Positions 51,315 through 59,926 of a stretch of 64,000 bases of DNA are shown piece by piece. Source of the stretch: Billgrantia zhangzhouensis. GTDB lineage: Bacteria > Pseudomonadota > Gammaproteobacteria > Pseudomonadales > Halomonadaceae. Under the pieces are notes generated by a model. The model saw only the letters and a list, made by a program, of their open reading frames with translations. It searched no databases and was not told where the DNA came from. The DNA lies in assembly GCF_021404465.1 (NCBI RefSeq), contig NZ_JABFTT010000012.1, forward strand, positions 110,575 through 174,574, in the 5' to 3' direction. The stretch's first letter is position 1, and every line of letters starts with the position of its first letter. The position numbers were made by a program, and so were the translations under genes.

Positions 51315-52382
51315 CTAGCGAGTCGGGTTCCGGCGCAGCTCCGGAACGACCAGCACGGCGAGCGTCAGAGCGGTAATTGGCAGCACGAAGTAGAGCATCA
51401 GGGCGCTGAATCCGGCTAGTGCGTCGTGGTGGGTGGCGGCCAGGATCAGGTAGGCGGTATAGGCCAGGTAGTAACCCAACAGCACGGCACCTTCCCAGCG
51501 GTCGATGGCACGGGCGGTAAAACAGATCGGCAGGCAGGCCACGGCCACGGCGACCATCACCGGCAGGTCGAGGCTGAGCATGGCTTCGGTCACGGCAATG
51601 CCGGCTGGGGCAATCAGGCCGGTGAGGCCCAGCACGCCGAGCAGGTTGAAGATGTTGCTGCCCACCACGTTGCCCACGGCGATGTCCCGCTGGCCGCGCA
51701 GGGCTGCGACGATCGAGGTCACGACCTCGGGCAGCGAAGTGCCCGCCGCCACCACGGTCAGGCCGACCACCTGATCGCTGACACCGAACCAGGCGGCCAT
51801 CACCACGGCCGAGTCGACGAACAGGCGTGAGCCCGCCACCAGCATGGCGAGCCCACCAATGACATAAAGCGCGTCTTGCCACCCGGGGCGGGGGCTTGCC
51901 TCGCGGTTGTCGACTGCCGGCTCGTTGGCGGGCGCCTGGCGCCGGCCCTGCCGCAGCAGAAAGCCGGTGTAGGCCACCAGGCCCAGAACCAGCAGCCCAC
52001 CGTCCAGCCGGCCGATGCTGCCATCCAGCGCCATCGCCAGCACGACCAGGGAGAGCACGATCATCAGCGGAATATCCAGGCGGATCAGCTGCTGGGCCAC
52101 CGCGAGCGGCACGATCAGCGCCGAGACTCCCAGGATGAACAGCACGTTGAAGATGTTGCTGCCCACCACGTTGCCCATGGCAATGCCCGCCTGGCCGCTG
52201 AAAGCCGCCTTGAGGCTGACGACGAGTTCCGGGGCGCTGGTGCCGAAGGCCACCACGGTGAGACCGATGATCAGCGGGGAAAGGCCCAGGCGAGCCGCCA
52301 GGCGCGATGCGCCCTGTACCAGACCCTCCGCGCCCAGGATCAACAGTACCAGGCCGAGAGCCAACAGCAGCAGCGTTACCAT
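51315..52382 (-). CDS. Na+/Ca2+ antiporter, CaCA family (YrbG-like)
   Basis: The 355-residue membrane protein has two inverted alpha-repeats: GLTVVAFGTSAPELVVSLKA with GNVVGSNIFNVLFILG near residue 40, and GLTVVAAGTSLPEVVTSIVA with GNVVGSNIFNLLGVLG near residue 215. The Glu in each TS(A/L)PE motif is the ion ligand of this family. About ten helices are predicted. It exchanges Na+ (or H+) for Ca2+ across the inner membrane, relevant to a halophile. The start is MVTLLLLALG. It is followed upstream by a nitrilase-family gene 73 nt away. Confidence 0.92.
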   Translation of the reverse strand: MVTLLLLALGLVLLILGAEGLVQGASRLAARLGLSPLIIGLTVVAFGTSAPELVVSLKAAFSGQAGIAMGNVVGSNIFNVLFILGVSALIVPLAVAQQLIRLDIPLMIVLSLVVLAMALDGSIGRLDGGLLVLGLVAYTGFLLRQGRRQAPANEPAVDNREASPRPGWQDALYVIGGLAMLVAGSRLFVDSAVVMAAWFGVSDQVVGLTVVAAGTSLPEVVTSIVAALRGQRDIAVGNVVGSNIFNLLGVLGLTGLIAPAGIAVTEAMLSLDLPVMVAVAVACLPICFTARAIDRWEGAVLLGYYLAYTAYLILAATHHDALAGFSALMLYFVLPITALTLAVLVVPELRRNPTR

Positions 52383-52455
52383 CGGTGGGTTCCTTGTCTT
52401 GTGGTCGAGGAGTGCGCGTCCCCATGGGGGCCGGCGCGGGTGCGAAAGGAAACGG

Positions 52456-53199
52456 CTAGGCGGCAGGGGCGGGCAGGGACAGGACGCGGGTGGCCAGCGT
52501 GGCGGTATCCAGCAGCAGCATGGCTTCCTGCGCGCCATCGAGGGTGGCGACCCGCTTGCCCTGGTCGATCCAGGCCGCCGAACGGCCGCCGCCGGTTTCG
52601 CCATCGCAGGGACCGATGCAGTTGGCCATCAGTATCGTCATGGCGTGCTCGCGGGCGAAGGTGGCGTAGTAGGCGTAGGCCTCGTCCATGCGCGGCGAGA
52701 GCTTGGCCACGCTGGCGAGGTACACATCCGCGCCGAGACTTGCCGCCGTGGCGACATGATCGGGCTGCAGCGACTCATAGCAGATCGCCAGGGCCAGGCG
52801 ATGTTCGCGGGTTTCGATCAGCATCGGCTGCTCGCCGGCCGAGAAGTAGGGCAGTTCGTCGTCGTGCAGCAGCTGCTTGGCATAGGCCTGGCGCCCCACA
52901 TGGGGCTGGAACACCACCATGCCGATCTGCGGCTTGGTCGAGGTGACCAGCGGCAGCCCGGCGGCGATGGTGATCTCATGGGTGTCGCTCAGGAGCTGGA
53001 ACGCATCCAGCCGTGGATCCTCCACGTGAGTGGCCAGCGCCTTGGCCAGCGAGGGCTCATAGCCGGTCAGCGAGAGCTCGGGGAAAAAGATCAGCTCGAT
53101 ATCGTGCGCTGCCGCCTGCTCGATGAACGCCACGTGGCGCTTCAGGTTGGCCTCGATATCGCCCGTCACGGAGGCGTACTGCACGGCACACAGCTTCAT
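52456..53199 (-). CDS. Carbon-nitrogen hydrolase (nitrilase superfamily)
   Basis: The 247-residue protein keeps the nitrilase triad: Glu41 in FFPELSLTGY, Lys108 in YAKQLLHDDE and Cys140 in LAICYESLQP. The family hydrolyses or condenses amides, nitriles or N-carbamoyl compounds in the cytoplasm; the specificity cannot be assigned. The start MKLCAVQYAS begins at the first beta strand and follows a GGGAGCGAG ribosome-binding region. Neighbours do not clarify its job. Confidence 0.88.
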   Translation of the reverse strand: MKLCAVQYASVTGDIEANLKRHVAFIEQAAAHDIELIFFPELSLTGYEPSLAKALATHVEDPRLDAFQLLSDTHEITIAAGLPLVTSTKPQIGMVVFQPHVGRQAYAKQLLHDDELPYFSAGEQPMLIETREHRLALAICYESLQPDHVATAASLGADVYLASVAKLSPRMDEAYAYYATFAREHAMTILMANCIGPCDGETGGGRSAAWIDQGKRVATLDGAQEAMLLLDTATLATRVLSLPAPAA

Positions 53200-53252
53200 C
53201 GGCTCGCTCCCTCTCGCCTGGCTTTCCGGTAAGCGTAAGCCATTTTTCGAAA

Positions 53253-53705
53253 CTACCACAACGGCCTGCCGTCGATGGCCGTAAGCCCAAGCCCGATCAG
53301 CCCCATCCCGGCCAGATGGCGCCACTCCAGCCGCTCACCCAGCACGAAGATACCCAGCAAGATGGCGCTGGCCGGAATCAGAAACGTGACTAGCAGCAGG
53401 TTGGTCGCCCCTGCGCTTGCCAGCAGGCGAAAATAGATCAGGTAGGCCAACGTGGTGGAGGACAGCACCAGGCCGAACACCGCCGCCCAGATATCCAGCC
53501 CCGGCCACTGCCAGAAGCGCTCCACCAGCAGCGCCAAGGGCAAGAGCACCAGCGCCGCCAGCCCCACGCGCAGGGCCACGATGGTGAGCGGCCCCAACTC
53601 CGCGATCGCCACCCCGACGAAAAAGAAGGAGCCACCCCACAGCACCGACAAGGCCAGCAGCAAAACCCACTCCGTGAGCCCCATGCTGCGATCGATCGTC
53701 TTCAT
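53253..53705 (-). pseudogene. EamA/DMT exporter with a large internal deletion
   Basis: The reading frame is open, giving about 150 residues, but EamA exporters have about 290-300. The start (LTEWVLLLALSVLWGGSFFF, LGPLTIVALRVGLAAL) is the first two helices of the N-terminal EamA repeat. The rest (LLPLALLVERFWQWPGLDIW, LAYLIYFRLLASAGATNLLL, LGERLEWRHLAGMGLIGLGL) is the end of the C-terminal repeat. The middle, roughly 140 residues, is missing in frame. The product would have about five helices and is probably not a working transporter. Confidence 0.75.
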
Positions 53706-53804
53706 CGCTGCCACTCCGGTTGGTAGACGATGCCAACCTAGGGCAGCAAGGCGACGAGAGAACTCTGCTTTTTGCTCTGGAAGTTGCGCGGGCGAGTGCT
53801 CAGT

Positions 53805-54557
53805 TCAGCGCCTCGCTTCGACCGTGATCATCTGGCAACCTTGCCGGGGCGGCTCCTCGCTATAGTCGCCATAGAGCCGTACATGCGTGAAGCCAAGTTG
53901 TTCCAGGAGCAGAGTGAGCTCTTGCAGGCCCCACCAACGCAGAGAGAATCGCTCCAGTTCGCTGAGTACCAAGCGCCCCTCGACCCAGTGTTCATAGCGC
54001 AACAGGGCATGGGTTCGCTGCGCCAGGTAATCCACCTCCGGAGGCGAGGCGGCAAGCGTGAGCAGCTCGCTCTCGCCGACCGGCCAACTGCGCTGTCCAC
54101 CCTTGTCCTCGATGAGCGAATCCGCGGCATCCAGATCCAGCAGCAAGCGGCCGTCGGGCATCAGATGTTCATGAAATCTCAGCAGGGTAACGCGAGCTTG
54201 CTCGAAGTTCAGCAACTGGAAGGAGCCGGCCGGTACGATGATGGCTTCGAAACGTTCGGAATAATGGAACGCCTCAAAGCGCTGATGGCTAAGTACCGCC
54301 GTCAGCTCTCGGCTAGCGCAATGCTCTTGGCAGCGAACCAGCATCTCTTCCGAGGCATCGAACCCTACCATTCGCAAACCTTGTTCCAGCAAGGGGATGA
54401 AAATACGCCCATTGCCCACGGCGGGCTCTAGAATGGCGCCACTGCATCCTTCCAACTGACGGCCATAGAACTCGATGTCGCCGAAGCTGCGGCCTATGGG
54501 CTTATCCAGGTCATAGACCCAAGCCGCCAGCGAGCCGTAACGGTTGTCGATTTTCAC
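53805..54557 (-). CDS. Class I SAM-dependent methyltransferase
   Basis: The 250-residue protein has the SAM-binding motif I (ILEPAVGNGRIFIPLLEQG), the acidic residue at the end of strand 2 (VGFDASEEML) and motif IV-like DLDAADSLI after PDGRLLL. The substrate is unknown; the layout resembles small-molecule methyltransferases of the Methyltransf_25 type. A GTG start (VKIDNRYGSLAAWVYD) is chosen because similarity begins there and upstream codons look non-coding. It stands between the decayed EamA gene and the mvaA operon terminator. Confidence 0.82.
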   Translation of the reverse strand: MKIDNRYGSLAAWVYDLDKPIGRSFGDIEFYGRQLEGCSGAILEPAVGNGRIFIPLLEQGLRMVGFDASEEMLVRCQEHCASRELTAVLSHQRFEAFHYSERFEAIIVPAGSFQLLNFEQARVTLLRFHEHLMPDGRLLLDLDAADSLIEDKGGQRSWPVGESELLTLAASPPEVDYLAQRTHALLRYEHWVEGRLVLSELERFSLRWWGLQELTLLLEQLGFTHVRLYGDYSEEPPRQGCQMITVEARR

Positions 54558-54610
54558 GTCTCGTTCCTGCAAGCACTGCGAGAGAGCGACGAGTATACGC
54601 TGCAATACAC

Positions 54611-54642
54611 GAAAAGCGCCCGGCGAGCTAGGTTCGCCGGGC
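54611..54642 (-). terminator. Rho-independent terminator of the mvaA operon
   Basis: Read on the minus strand, a perfect 9-bp stem (GCCCGGCGA/TCGCCGGGC) with a 7-nt loop is followed by a CTTTTC tract. It lies 27 nt after the mvaA stop codon. Confidence 0.8.
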
Positions 54643-54669
54643 CTCCAAGAGGTTGCGATCGCGAACGGC

Positions 54670-55929
54670 TCAGCGCTGGCGCAGCTTGGCCAGCTCGCTC
54701 TCGGCAACGTCGACCCGCACGCTGCCCTTCTGCACCAGCAGATCGGCAATGATGGCCACTTCGTCACCCTTGGCGCCCGCCATCAGCGCGATGTTCTTGG
54801 CGTGCAGCGCCATGTGACCCTTCTGGATGCCGGTGGTGGCCAGTGCCTTGAGGGCAGCGAAGTTTTGTGCCAGGCCCACCGCCACGATGATCCGGGCCAG
54901 GCGTTCGGCCTGGGTCACGCCGAGGATCTCCAGACAGTAGCGCGCGGTAGGATGAGCCCGCGTGGCGCCACCGATCAGGCCGACCGGCATCGGCAATTCC
55001 AGCGTACCGGTGAGGTTGCCTTCGCTGTCCATCTCCCAATGAGTGAGAGAGCGATAGCGCCCCGTGCATGCGGCAAAGGCATGCGCACCAGCCTCCACGG
55101 CTCGGGTGTCGTTGCCCGTGGCCAGCACCACAGCGCTGACCCCGTTCATGATGCCCTTGTTGTGCGTGGCCGCCCGGTAAGGGTCGAGATCGGCGAAGCG
55201 GTAGGCCGAGAGCATGCCGTCGCGTACCTCCTTCCCGCCGATCTGGTCAAGGCGCCAGGTAGCCCGGGCCCGTACCAGTCGCCGATCGGCCAGATTGGAG
55301 AGAATGCGCAGCCGACTCTTGCCTCCGCTCCACTCCGCCAATGAAGGTGCCACTGCCTCGGCCATGGAGTTAACTGCGTTGGCGCCCATGGCGTCGCGCA
55401 CGTCCACTAGCAGATGCACGATCAGCATGTCGTCTAGCACGCGTACCTCGAGGTCGCGAAAACCACCGCCATGCTTGAGCAGCACGGGATCGGTGGCATC
55501 GCAGATCTGGCGGATTCGCTCGCGTGCCTCCAACAGCTTGAGACGTGCGAACTCAGGATTGGGCACTTCGACGAGCTGCACCTGGGCGATCATCACCGGT
55601 GCCGACGCATCGGTAACGAAACCACCGGATTCCCGACACTGGCGCGCCGCATTGCATACTGCCGCTACCACCGAGGACTCCTCCGTGGCCATCGGTACCA
55701 ACTGCTCCTCGCCATCGATGATCAGGTTCGTGGCGATACCCAGCGGTATATTCAGCGTGCCGATTACGTTCTCGATCATCGAGTCGGCGGTTTCCGGGTC
55801 GATGTTGCCCATATTGGTAAAGTGTGCCACACCCGTGTCGTCGAGACCCGTGATTTCGGCCACCTGGGCGAGCCGCTCCTGAGGCGAGAGCTGATAGAAG
55901 CCGGCGATTCGGGAAGTGCTATGAGCCAT
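54670..55929 (-). CDS. mvaA: Class II (degradative) HMG-CoA reductase
   Basis: The 419-residue protein aligns by eye with Pseudomonas mevalonii MvaA. Glu83 (MATEESSVVAAV), Lys258 (ATHNKGIMNGV), Asp274 (ATGNDTRAVEAG) and His372 (KGHMALHAKN) match its catalytic Glu83, Lys267, Asp283 and His381 with identical spacing for the last three. Class II enzymes oxidise mevalonate to HMG-CoA with NAD+ when mevalonate is a carbon source. It follows a TctA-type permease on the same strand by 52 nt, divergent from a MocR regulator, which fits a mevalonate-use operon. HMG-CoA lyase is not in this window. Confidence 0.93.
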   Translation of the reverse strand: MAHSTSRIAGFYQLSPQERLAQVAEITGLDDTGVAHFTNMGNIDPETADSMIENVIGTLNIPLGIATNLIIDGEEQLVPMATEESSVVAAVCNAARQCRESGGFVTDASAPVMIAQVQLVEVPNPEFARLKLLEARERIRQICDATDPVLLKHGGGFRDLEVRVLDDMLIVHLLVDVRDAMGANAVNSMAEAVAPSLAEWSGGKSRLRILSNLADRRLVRARATWRLDQIGGKEVRDGMLSAYRFADLDPYRAATHNKGIMNGVSAVVLATGNDTRAVEAGAHAFAACTGRYRSLTHWEMDSEGNLTGTLELPMPVGLIGGATRAHPTARYCLEILGVTQAERLARIIVAVGLAQNFAALKALATTGIQKGHMALHAKNIALMAGAKGDEVAIIADLLVQKGSVRVDVAESELAKLRQR

Positions 55930-55981
55930 GTCGATACCTGTCAAAAGCAATGAAAGACGATACGAAAGAAAACCAAGGGCC

Positions 55982-57334
55982 TCAGGCCAGCAGCCCCATC
56001 AGCCACGGGGCGGCGTAGAGTGTCATGAACTGCACGCCGTAGTTCACGCCCCAGCGGTTCAGCAGGCCCGCCACCAGGGCCAGTACCATCACGCCGAGGA
56101 TGCCCATCACCCCGGCATCCATGTAGGCCAGCAGCATGACCAGGGCGAAAAACATGGCGAGGAAGGCTTCATGGGGGATATGGCGGAACACAAAGACGCA
56201 AATCTGGCGTGCGTAGCGAACCGCGATGGGGTAGGTGATCAGCAATGCGATACCGGCGCCGAGAATGCTGGCAATGGCAATTTCGGAGAAGCTCATCAGG
56301 TGATGTGCGTTCTGCTCCAGGGTGAGCACCGGCGGGGCATTGAAGAAGGCATTGCCCGGGCCGATAGCCATGGGGCTCATGGGAATGCCCAGTGCCGCCA
56401 GGGGAATCAGGATGCCAGCGATATAGGCAGCATTGGTCACGGCGTCCATGGAGGAGAGCGCCCGACTGGCCTTCTCGACGGTACCCTTCACCCAGCTCGA
56501 CATCACTTCACCGAGGAAGATGGTGATGCCTACCGGGCTCATGAAGAAGGTGACCGAGCCCAACACCGAACTGGCGGCGGCCGAGGCCGTTTCCTGCCGT
56601 GTGAGGATGCGGAAGGGATTGGGTAGCTTGTGCTCGTCGTCAGTCTTGTAGATCTGGATGGTCTTGGGTTCGGTCACCGTCATGGCCCGACGCTCGCGGT
56701 TCACCAGAAGCTGCGCCAGGTTGAACATCATCGGGCCGATGGTGATGCCGAGGAAGAACGAGATGAATACCACCCGCCCCTCGGGGATCACGCCCATGCC
56801 CCAGTAGAAGTGGCGCAGCGCCTGAATCAGCGCCGCCAGTACCACGATGCTGACCAGGCTGATGACCTTCTCGCGGCTCATCAGCGCCAGGAACACCGCG
56901 CCGAGGAAGAAGATCTGGCTGGCATACTGGCCCAGCACATCCGCCAGCGGAGTGAGCAGGAAGGCGAGAAACAAGCTGATCGGCACCGCGACCAAGGTAC
57001 CGATCACCGAGCCGGAGGCCATCTTGCGGATCGCCAGGGTGGCCTGTCCTTCGCGCTTCAGCGTCATGGCGTGCTCCACCATTGGCGCCGACATCACGCC
57101 GCCGGGAATGCCTGCCACCGAAACAGGAATGGAATCGGTCAGCTTCTTGGCCACGATGGCCGCCATGAAGAAAGCCAGCACCACGGGCAGCGGAATGCCG
57201 GCTACCACCAGCGCCAAGGTAACGGGCGCCAGCACGGCGGTTTCATCGGTGCCGGGCGCCACGCCAATGGCGGTATAGACCACTACGCCGATCACGGCGG
57301 CGATCAGCATCTGTATGAGAATCATCGGATCCAT
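55982..57334 (-). CDS. TctA-family (tripartite tricarboxylate-type) permease
   Basis: The 450-residue protein has about eleven hydrophobic segments and TctA hallmarks: an early GVAPGTDETAVLAPVTLAL motif, IPVSVAGIPGGVMSAPMVEH and a second-half GIPMSPMAIGPGNAFFN. TctA is the large membrane subunit of the TTT carboxylate importers, normally working with TctB and the periplasmic TctC. Here only a very small partner protein is encoded and no TctC is near. The mvaA gene directly downstream suggests mevalonate or a related hydroxy acid as substrate (inference). Confidence 0.85.
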   Translation of the reverse strand: MDPMILIQMLIAAVIGVVVYTAIGVAPGTDETAVLAPVTLALVVAGIPLPVVLAFFMAAIVAKKLTDSIPVSVAGIPGGVMSAPMVEHAMTLKREGQATLAIRKMASGSVIGTLVAVPISLFLAFLLTPLADVLGQYASQIFFLGAVFLALMSREKVISLVSIVVLAALIQALRHFYWGMGVIPEGRVVFISFFLGITIGPMMFNLAQLLVNRERRAMTVTEPKTIQIYKTDDEHKLPNPFRILTRQETASAAASSVLGSVTFFMSPVGITIFLGEVMSSWVKGTVEKASRALSSMDAVTNAAYIAGILIPLAALGIPMSPMAIGPGNAFFNAPPVLTLEQNAHHLMSFSEIAIASILGAGIALLITYPIAVRYARQICVFVFRHIPHEAFLAMFFALVMLLAYMDAGVMGILGVMVLALVAGLLNRWGVNYGVQFMTLYAAPWLMGLLA

Positions 57335-57336
57335 GC

Positions 57337-57570
57337 TTACGCCTCCCCTTCGATGTCGAGGCGGCGCTTGGGACGAAACAGCAGCGCACTGATGAAGAAG
57401 CCGAGAATGGCACCGGCAATCCCCAGCACCAGCGGCCCAGGGGCAGGCCACGGTGCGAGCAGATAGCCACCCAGACTCAATAGCGTGGCGATGGTGAGCG
57501 AGATGAGCAGATCCCTGCCCGAAACCGTATCGTCCCAGACATTCAGGAAAGCCCTGTCTTTGGCTGGCAT
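57337..57570 (-). CDS. Small two-helix membrane protein in TctB position
   Basis: The 77-residue protein has two hydrophobic segments (ISLTIATLLSLGGYLLAPW; GPLVLGIAGAILGFFISALL) and a basic C-terminal end (FRPKRRLDIEGEA). It precedes the TctA-type gene by 2 nt, where tctB normally lies, but is half the size of TctB and has two rather than four helices. I do not recognise a family. It is probably a subunit of the same importer. A GGAG ribosome-binding site lies 8 nt before ATG. Confidence 0.75.
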   Translation of the reverse strand: MPAKDRAFLNVWDDTVSGRDLLISLTIATLLSLGGYLLAPWPAPGPLVLGIAGAILGFFISALLFRPKRRLDIEGEA

Positions 57571-57650
57571 GCGTGACTCCAGGTAAATCGTTATTGGTGT
57601 TATGAGCCGTTACCGGCAGTGCCAGCTTCGGCAAAACGAAGGAACAGAAT

Positions 57651-57689
57651 AAGGTACAGTTGTGAAAATTGTTCCAAGTACTGTACCTT
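57651..57689. promoter_or_regulatory. 10-bp inverted repeat, candidate MocR operator
   Basis: AAGGTACAGT (57651-57660) and ACTGTACCTT (57680-57689) form a perfect inverted repeat with 19 nt between, in the 156-nt gap between the permease/mvaA operon and the MocR gene. It lies 37 nt upstream of the MocR ATG. Control of both directions is inferred. Confidence 0.7.
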
Positions 57690-57726
57690 CGCTAGGAAGG
57701 TTACAATTCGCTGTGAGAGAGTGAGC

Positions 57727-59094
57727 ATGACCAAATCCGGCCAGATTGCCGAGGCGCTGCTCAAGGCCATGGAGGAGGGCCGGTTGGCACCGGGGGCCAA
57801 GGTCGCCTCCATTCGCGAGGCGGCTCGCCAGTTCGGTGTGGCCAAGAACACCATCATCGATGCCTACGATCAGCTCGTGGCCATTGGACGCCTGCAGGCC
57901 CGTCATGGCGCCGGCTTCTTCGTTTCGCAAACGCGTCCACAAGCCACGGTGGAAGAGCGCGAGAGCCTGAGTGAGGCGATCGACAGTGTCTCTCTCCTGC
58001 GAGAGCAGTTGGTCGGTAGCTTCGCGGTCCGTGCTGGTGACGGCCGTGCGCCAGCCGCCTGGATGGGCGGGCTCGATCTTTCCCGTGCACTCAAGCGGCG
58101 CGGTACGGACCAGGAAGAAGCGCATTTCGAATATGGCATGCCGCAGGGTTTCGAGCCGCTGCGCGAGGCCATTGCCAGGGTACTGGCTGGGCGTTCCATC
58201 CTTGCCGCCCCGGAACAGGTGCTGCTCACCTTCGGGGCCAACCATGCCTTCGATCTGATCATCCGGCACTTCGTCGATGCCGGCGATAGCGTGCTGGTGG
58301 AAACGCCAGGCTACTATCCGCTGTTCGGCAAGCTGCGCCTGGCACGGGCCAAGCTGGTGGGCGTTTCGCGTACGTCGGAAGGGGTGGACCTCGAGGAGTT
58401 CGAGCGCAAGGTGCGCCAGTACCGGCCGCGGCTGTTCTTCCTGCAACCCAACGCCCACAACCCCACTGGCACCAGCATGTCGCTGAGCAACATGCATCAG
58501 CTATTGAAGATCGCCGAGCAGCACGGCGTGGTGTTGGTGGAGGACGACGTGTTCGCCGACCTGCTGCCGCAGGGGAGTGCCCACCTGGCCGCACTGGATG
58601 GACTGGAGAACGTCATCTACGTGGGCACCTTCTCCAAGACGCTCTCCACCGGGCTGCGCTCAGGCTACATCGCCGGCAGCCGTGCGCTGATCCGCTCCCT
58701 CACCGACATCAAGATGCTCACCGTGGTCAACTCCTCCACCTTCATCGAATCGGTGATCCACGAGTTGATCGTCAAGGGGCGCTACCGCCGTCATCTGGTG
58801 CAGCTTCGCGAGCGGGTCGCCAAGGCCAGCGCCAGCGCCCGGCGCGCCCTGCGCGATGCAGGCATCGAGGATATCAGCGGCCCCGGCGGTGGCTACTATC
58901 TATGGGCCCGGCTGCCTGCCGGTATCAACACCCTGGAGCTGGCCAAACGTGCCACAGAGGAGGGCATCTTCATCGCACCCGGCGCCATCTTCTCGTTGCG
59001 CCCGGATGGCATCGACGGCACTGCCATGCGCATCAACGTCGCCTATGCCAATGACTTCCGGTTCCTGGAGTTCCTGAGGAGGGCGTTGGGTTAG
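57727..59094 (+). CDS. MocR-type (GntR + aminotransferase domain) regulator
   Basis: The 455-residue protein has an N-terminal GntR winged helix (GAKVASIREAARQFGVAKNT; LVAIGRLQARHGAGFFV) and a fold-type I aminotransferase-like domain. The PLP-binding Lys is Lys304 in VGTFSKTLSTGLRSGYIAG, with NAHNPTGTSMS earlier. MocR regulators use PLP, and sometimes an amino-acid-like ligand, to control neighbouring genes. It is divergent from the mvaA/permease operon, with a clear inverted repeat between, so it most likely regulates that operon. Confidence 0.92.
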   Translation: MTKSGQIAEALLKAMEEGRLAPGAKVASIREAARQFGVAKNTIIDAYDQLVAIGRLQARHGAGFFVSQTRPQATVEERESLSEAIDSVSLLREQLVGSFAVRAGDGRAPAAWMGGLDLSRALKRRGTDQEEAHFEYGMPQGFEPLREAIARVLAGRSILAAPEQVLLTFGANHAFDLIIRHFVDAGDSVLVETPGYYPLFGKLRLARAKLVGVSRTSEGVDLEEFERKVRQYRPRLFFLQPNAHNPTGTSMSLSNMHQLLKIAEQHGVVLVEDDVFADLLPQGSAHLAALDGLENVIYVGTFSKTLSTGLRSGYIAGSRALIRSLTDIKMLTVVNSSTFIESVIHELIVKGRYRRHLVQLRERVAKASASARRALRDAGIEDISGPGGGYYLWARLPAGINTLELAKRATEEGIFIAPGAIFSLRPDGIDGTAMRINVAYANDFRFLEFLRRALG

Positions 59095-59102
59095 ACTTCA
59101 TC

Positions 59103-59771
59103 CTACCCTTCCCGCTGCATCTTCTCGCGCCGTGCCACTTCCGTCGCCGTGGGTGGGTCCATGGCAAAGTCGCCGGTCTTCACCGCGCCATCGCGTTCAT
59201 AATTCGCGATCACGATGCCGTTGGGCGACACTCGATTGGCGACGAGTTTGAATGCCGCTGCCATCGCACCGTCGTCAAACAGCTTCTTGCCTTGCCCCAG
59301 CACCACGGGGCAGATGAATAGCCTGAGTTCATCGACGAGATCGTGCGCAAGCAGCGTGTGGACCAGCTCGGTGCTGCCCTGGGTAATCAGCGCCGGCCCA
59401 TCTTCCTGCTTCAGCCTGGCAACATCGGCTGCCGCGTCGCGCAGCGCCACCGAGTCTTTCCAGGTCAACTCCAGGCCCTTTCGGGTCGCCACGTACTTCT
59501 TGATCGCGTTGAAGGTCTTGGCGATGGAGTCGTCCGGCCCTTTCTCGGCGTAGGGCCAGTGCGCAGCGAAGATTTCATACGTCTTGCGCCCGAGCAGCAG
59601 GTCGAACGGCTGACCGAACAGCTTGTCGATCTCTTCCCCGAATACCTCACCCACCAACGGCGCGACCCAGCCGCCATGGCGGAAGCCACCGGTCGGGTCT
59701 TCCTGCGGTCCGCCGGGCGCCTGCATCACGCCATCGAGCGACAGCATGGCACCAACGATCACCTTGCGCAT
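59103..59771 (-). CDS. Dihydrofolate reductase-like (RibD C-terminal) family protein
   Basis: The 222-residue protein begins MRKVIVGAMLSLDGVMQAPG, typical of the DHFR/RibD-C superfamily. It continues with FDLLLGRKTYEIFAAHWPY, LKQEDGPALITQGSTELVHT and LRLFICPVVLGQGKKLFDD. Members are NADPH-binding reductases of uncertain substrate; this is not the classical FolA. An AGGAGGATGAG ribosome-binding site precedes the chosen ATG. The 3-prime end nearly touches the convergent MocR gene (8 nt). Confidence 0.88.
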   Translation of the reverse strand: MRKVIVGAMLSLDGVMQAPGGPQEDPTGGFRHGGWVAPLVGEVFGEEIDKLFGQPFDLLLGRKTYEIFAAHWPYAEKGPDDSIAKTFNAIKKYVATRKGLELTWKDSVALRDAAADVARLKQEDGPALITQGSTELVHTLLAHDLVDELRLFICPVVLGQGKKLFDDGAMAAAFKLVANRVSPNGIVIANYERDGAVKTGDFAMDPPTATEVARREKMQREG

Positions 59772-59891
59772 AAGCTCATCCTCCTGATTGGCTGCTAGCC
59801 AATGGGAGTCGAGCCAGGCATCGCGAAATCGACACAGCCCGCGTATCGATTGCTGAAAGCGCGGCAATAACCAGGAAGTTGAGTGATGGCA

Positions 59892-59916
59892 CCGCGGGGG
59901 CCTAGTGCCCCCGCGG
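59892..59916. terminator. Strong GC hairpin between DHFR-like and PepSY genes
   Basis: Perfect 10-bp inverted repeat (CCGCGGGGGC/GCCCCCGCGG) with a 5-nt loop, 11 nt beyond the PepSY stop. No T tract follows on either strand, so it is a possible but not canonical terminator. Confidence 0.4.
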
Positions 59917-59926
59917 CGTACTGGAC

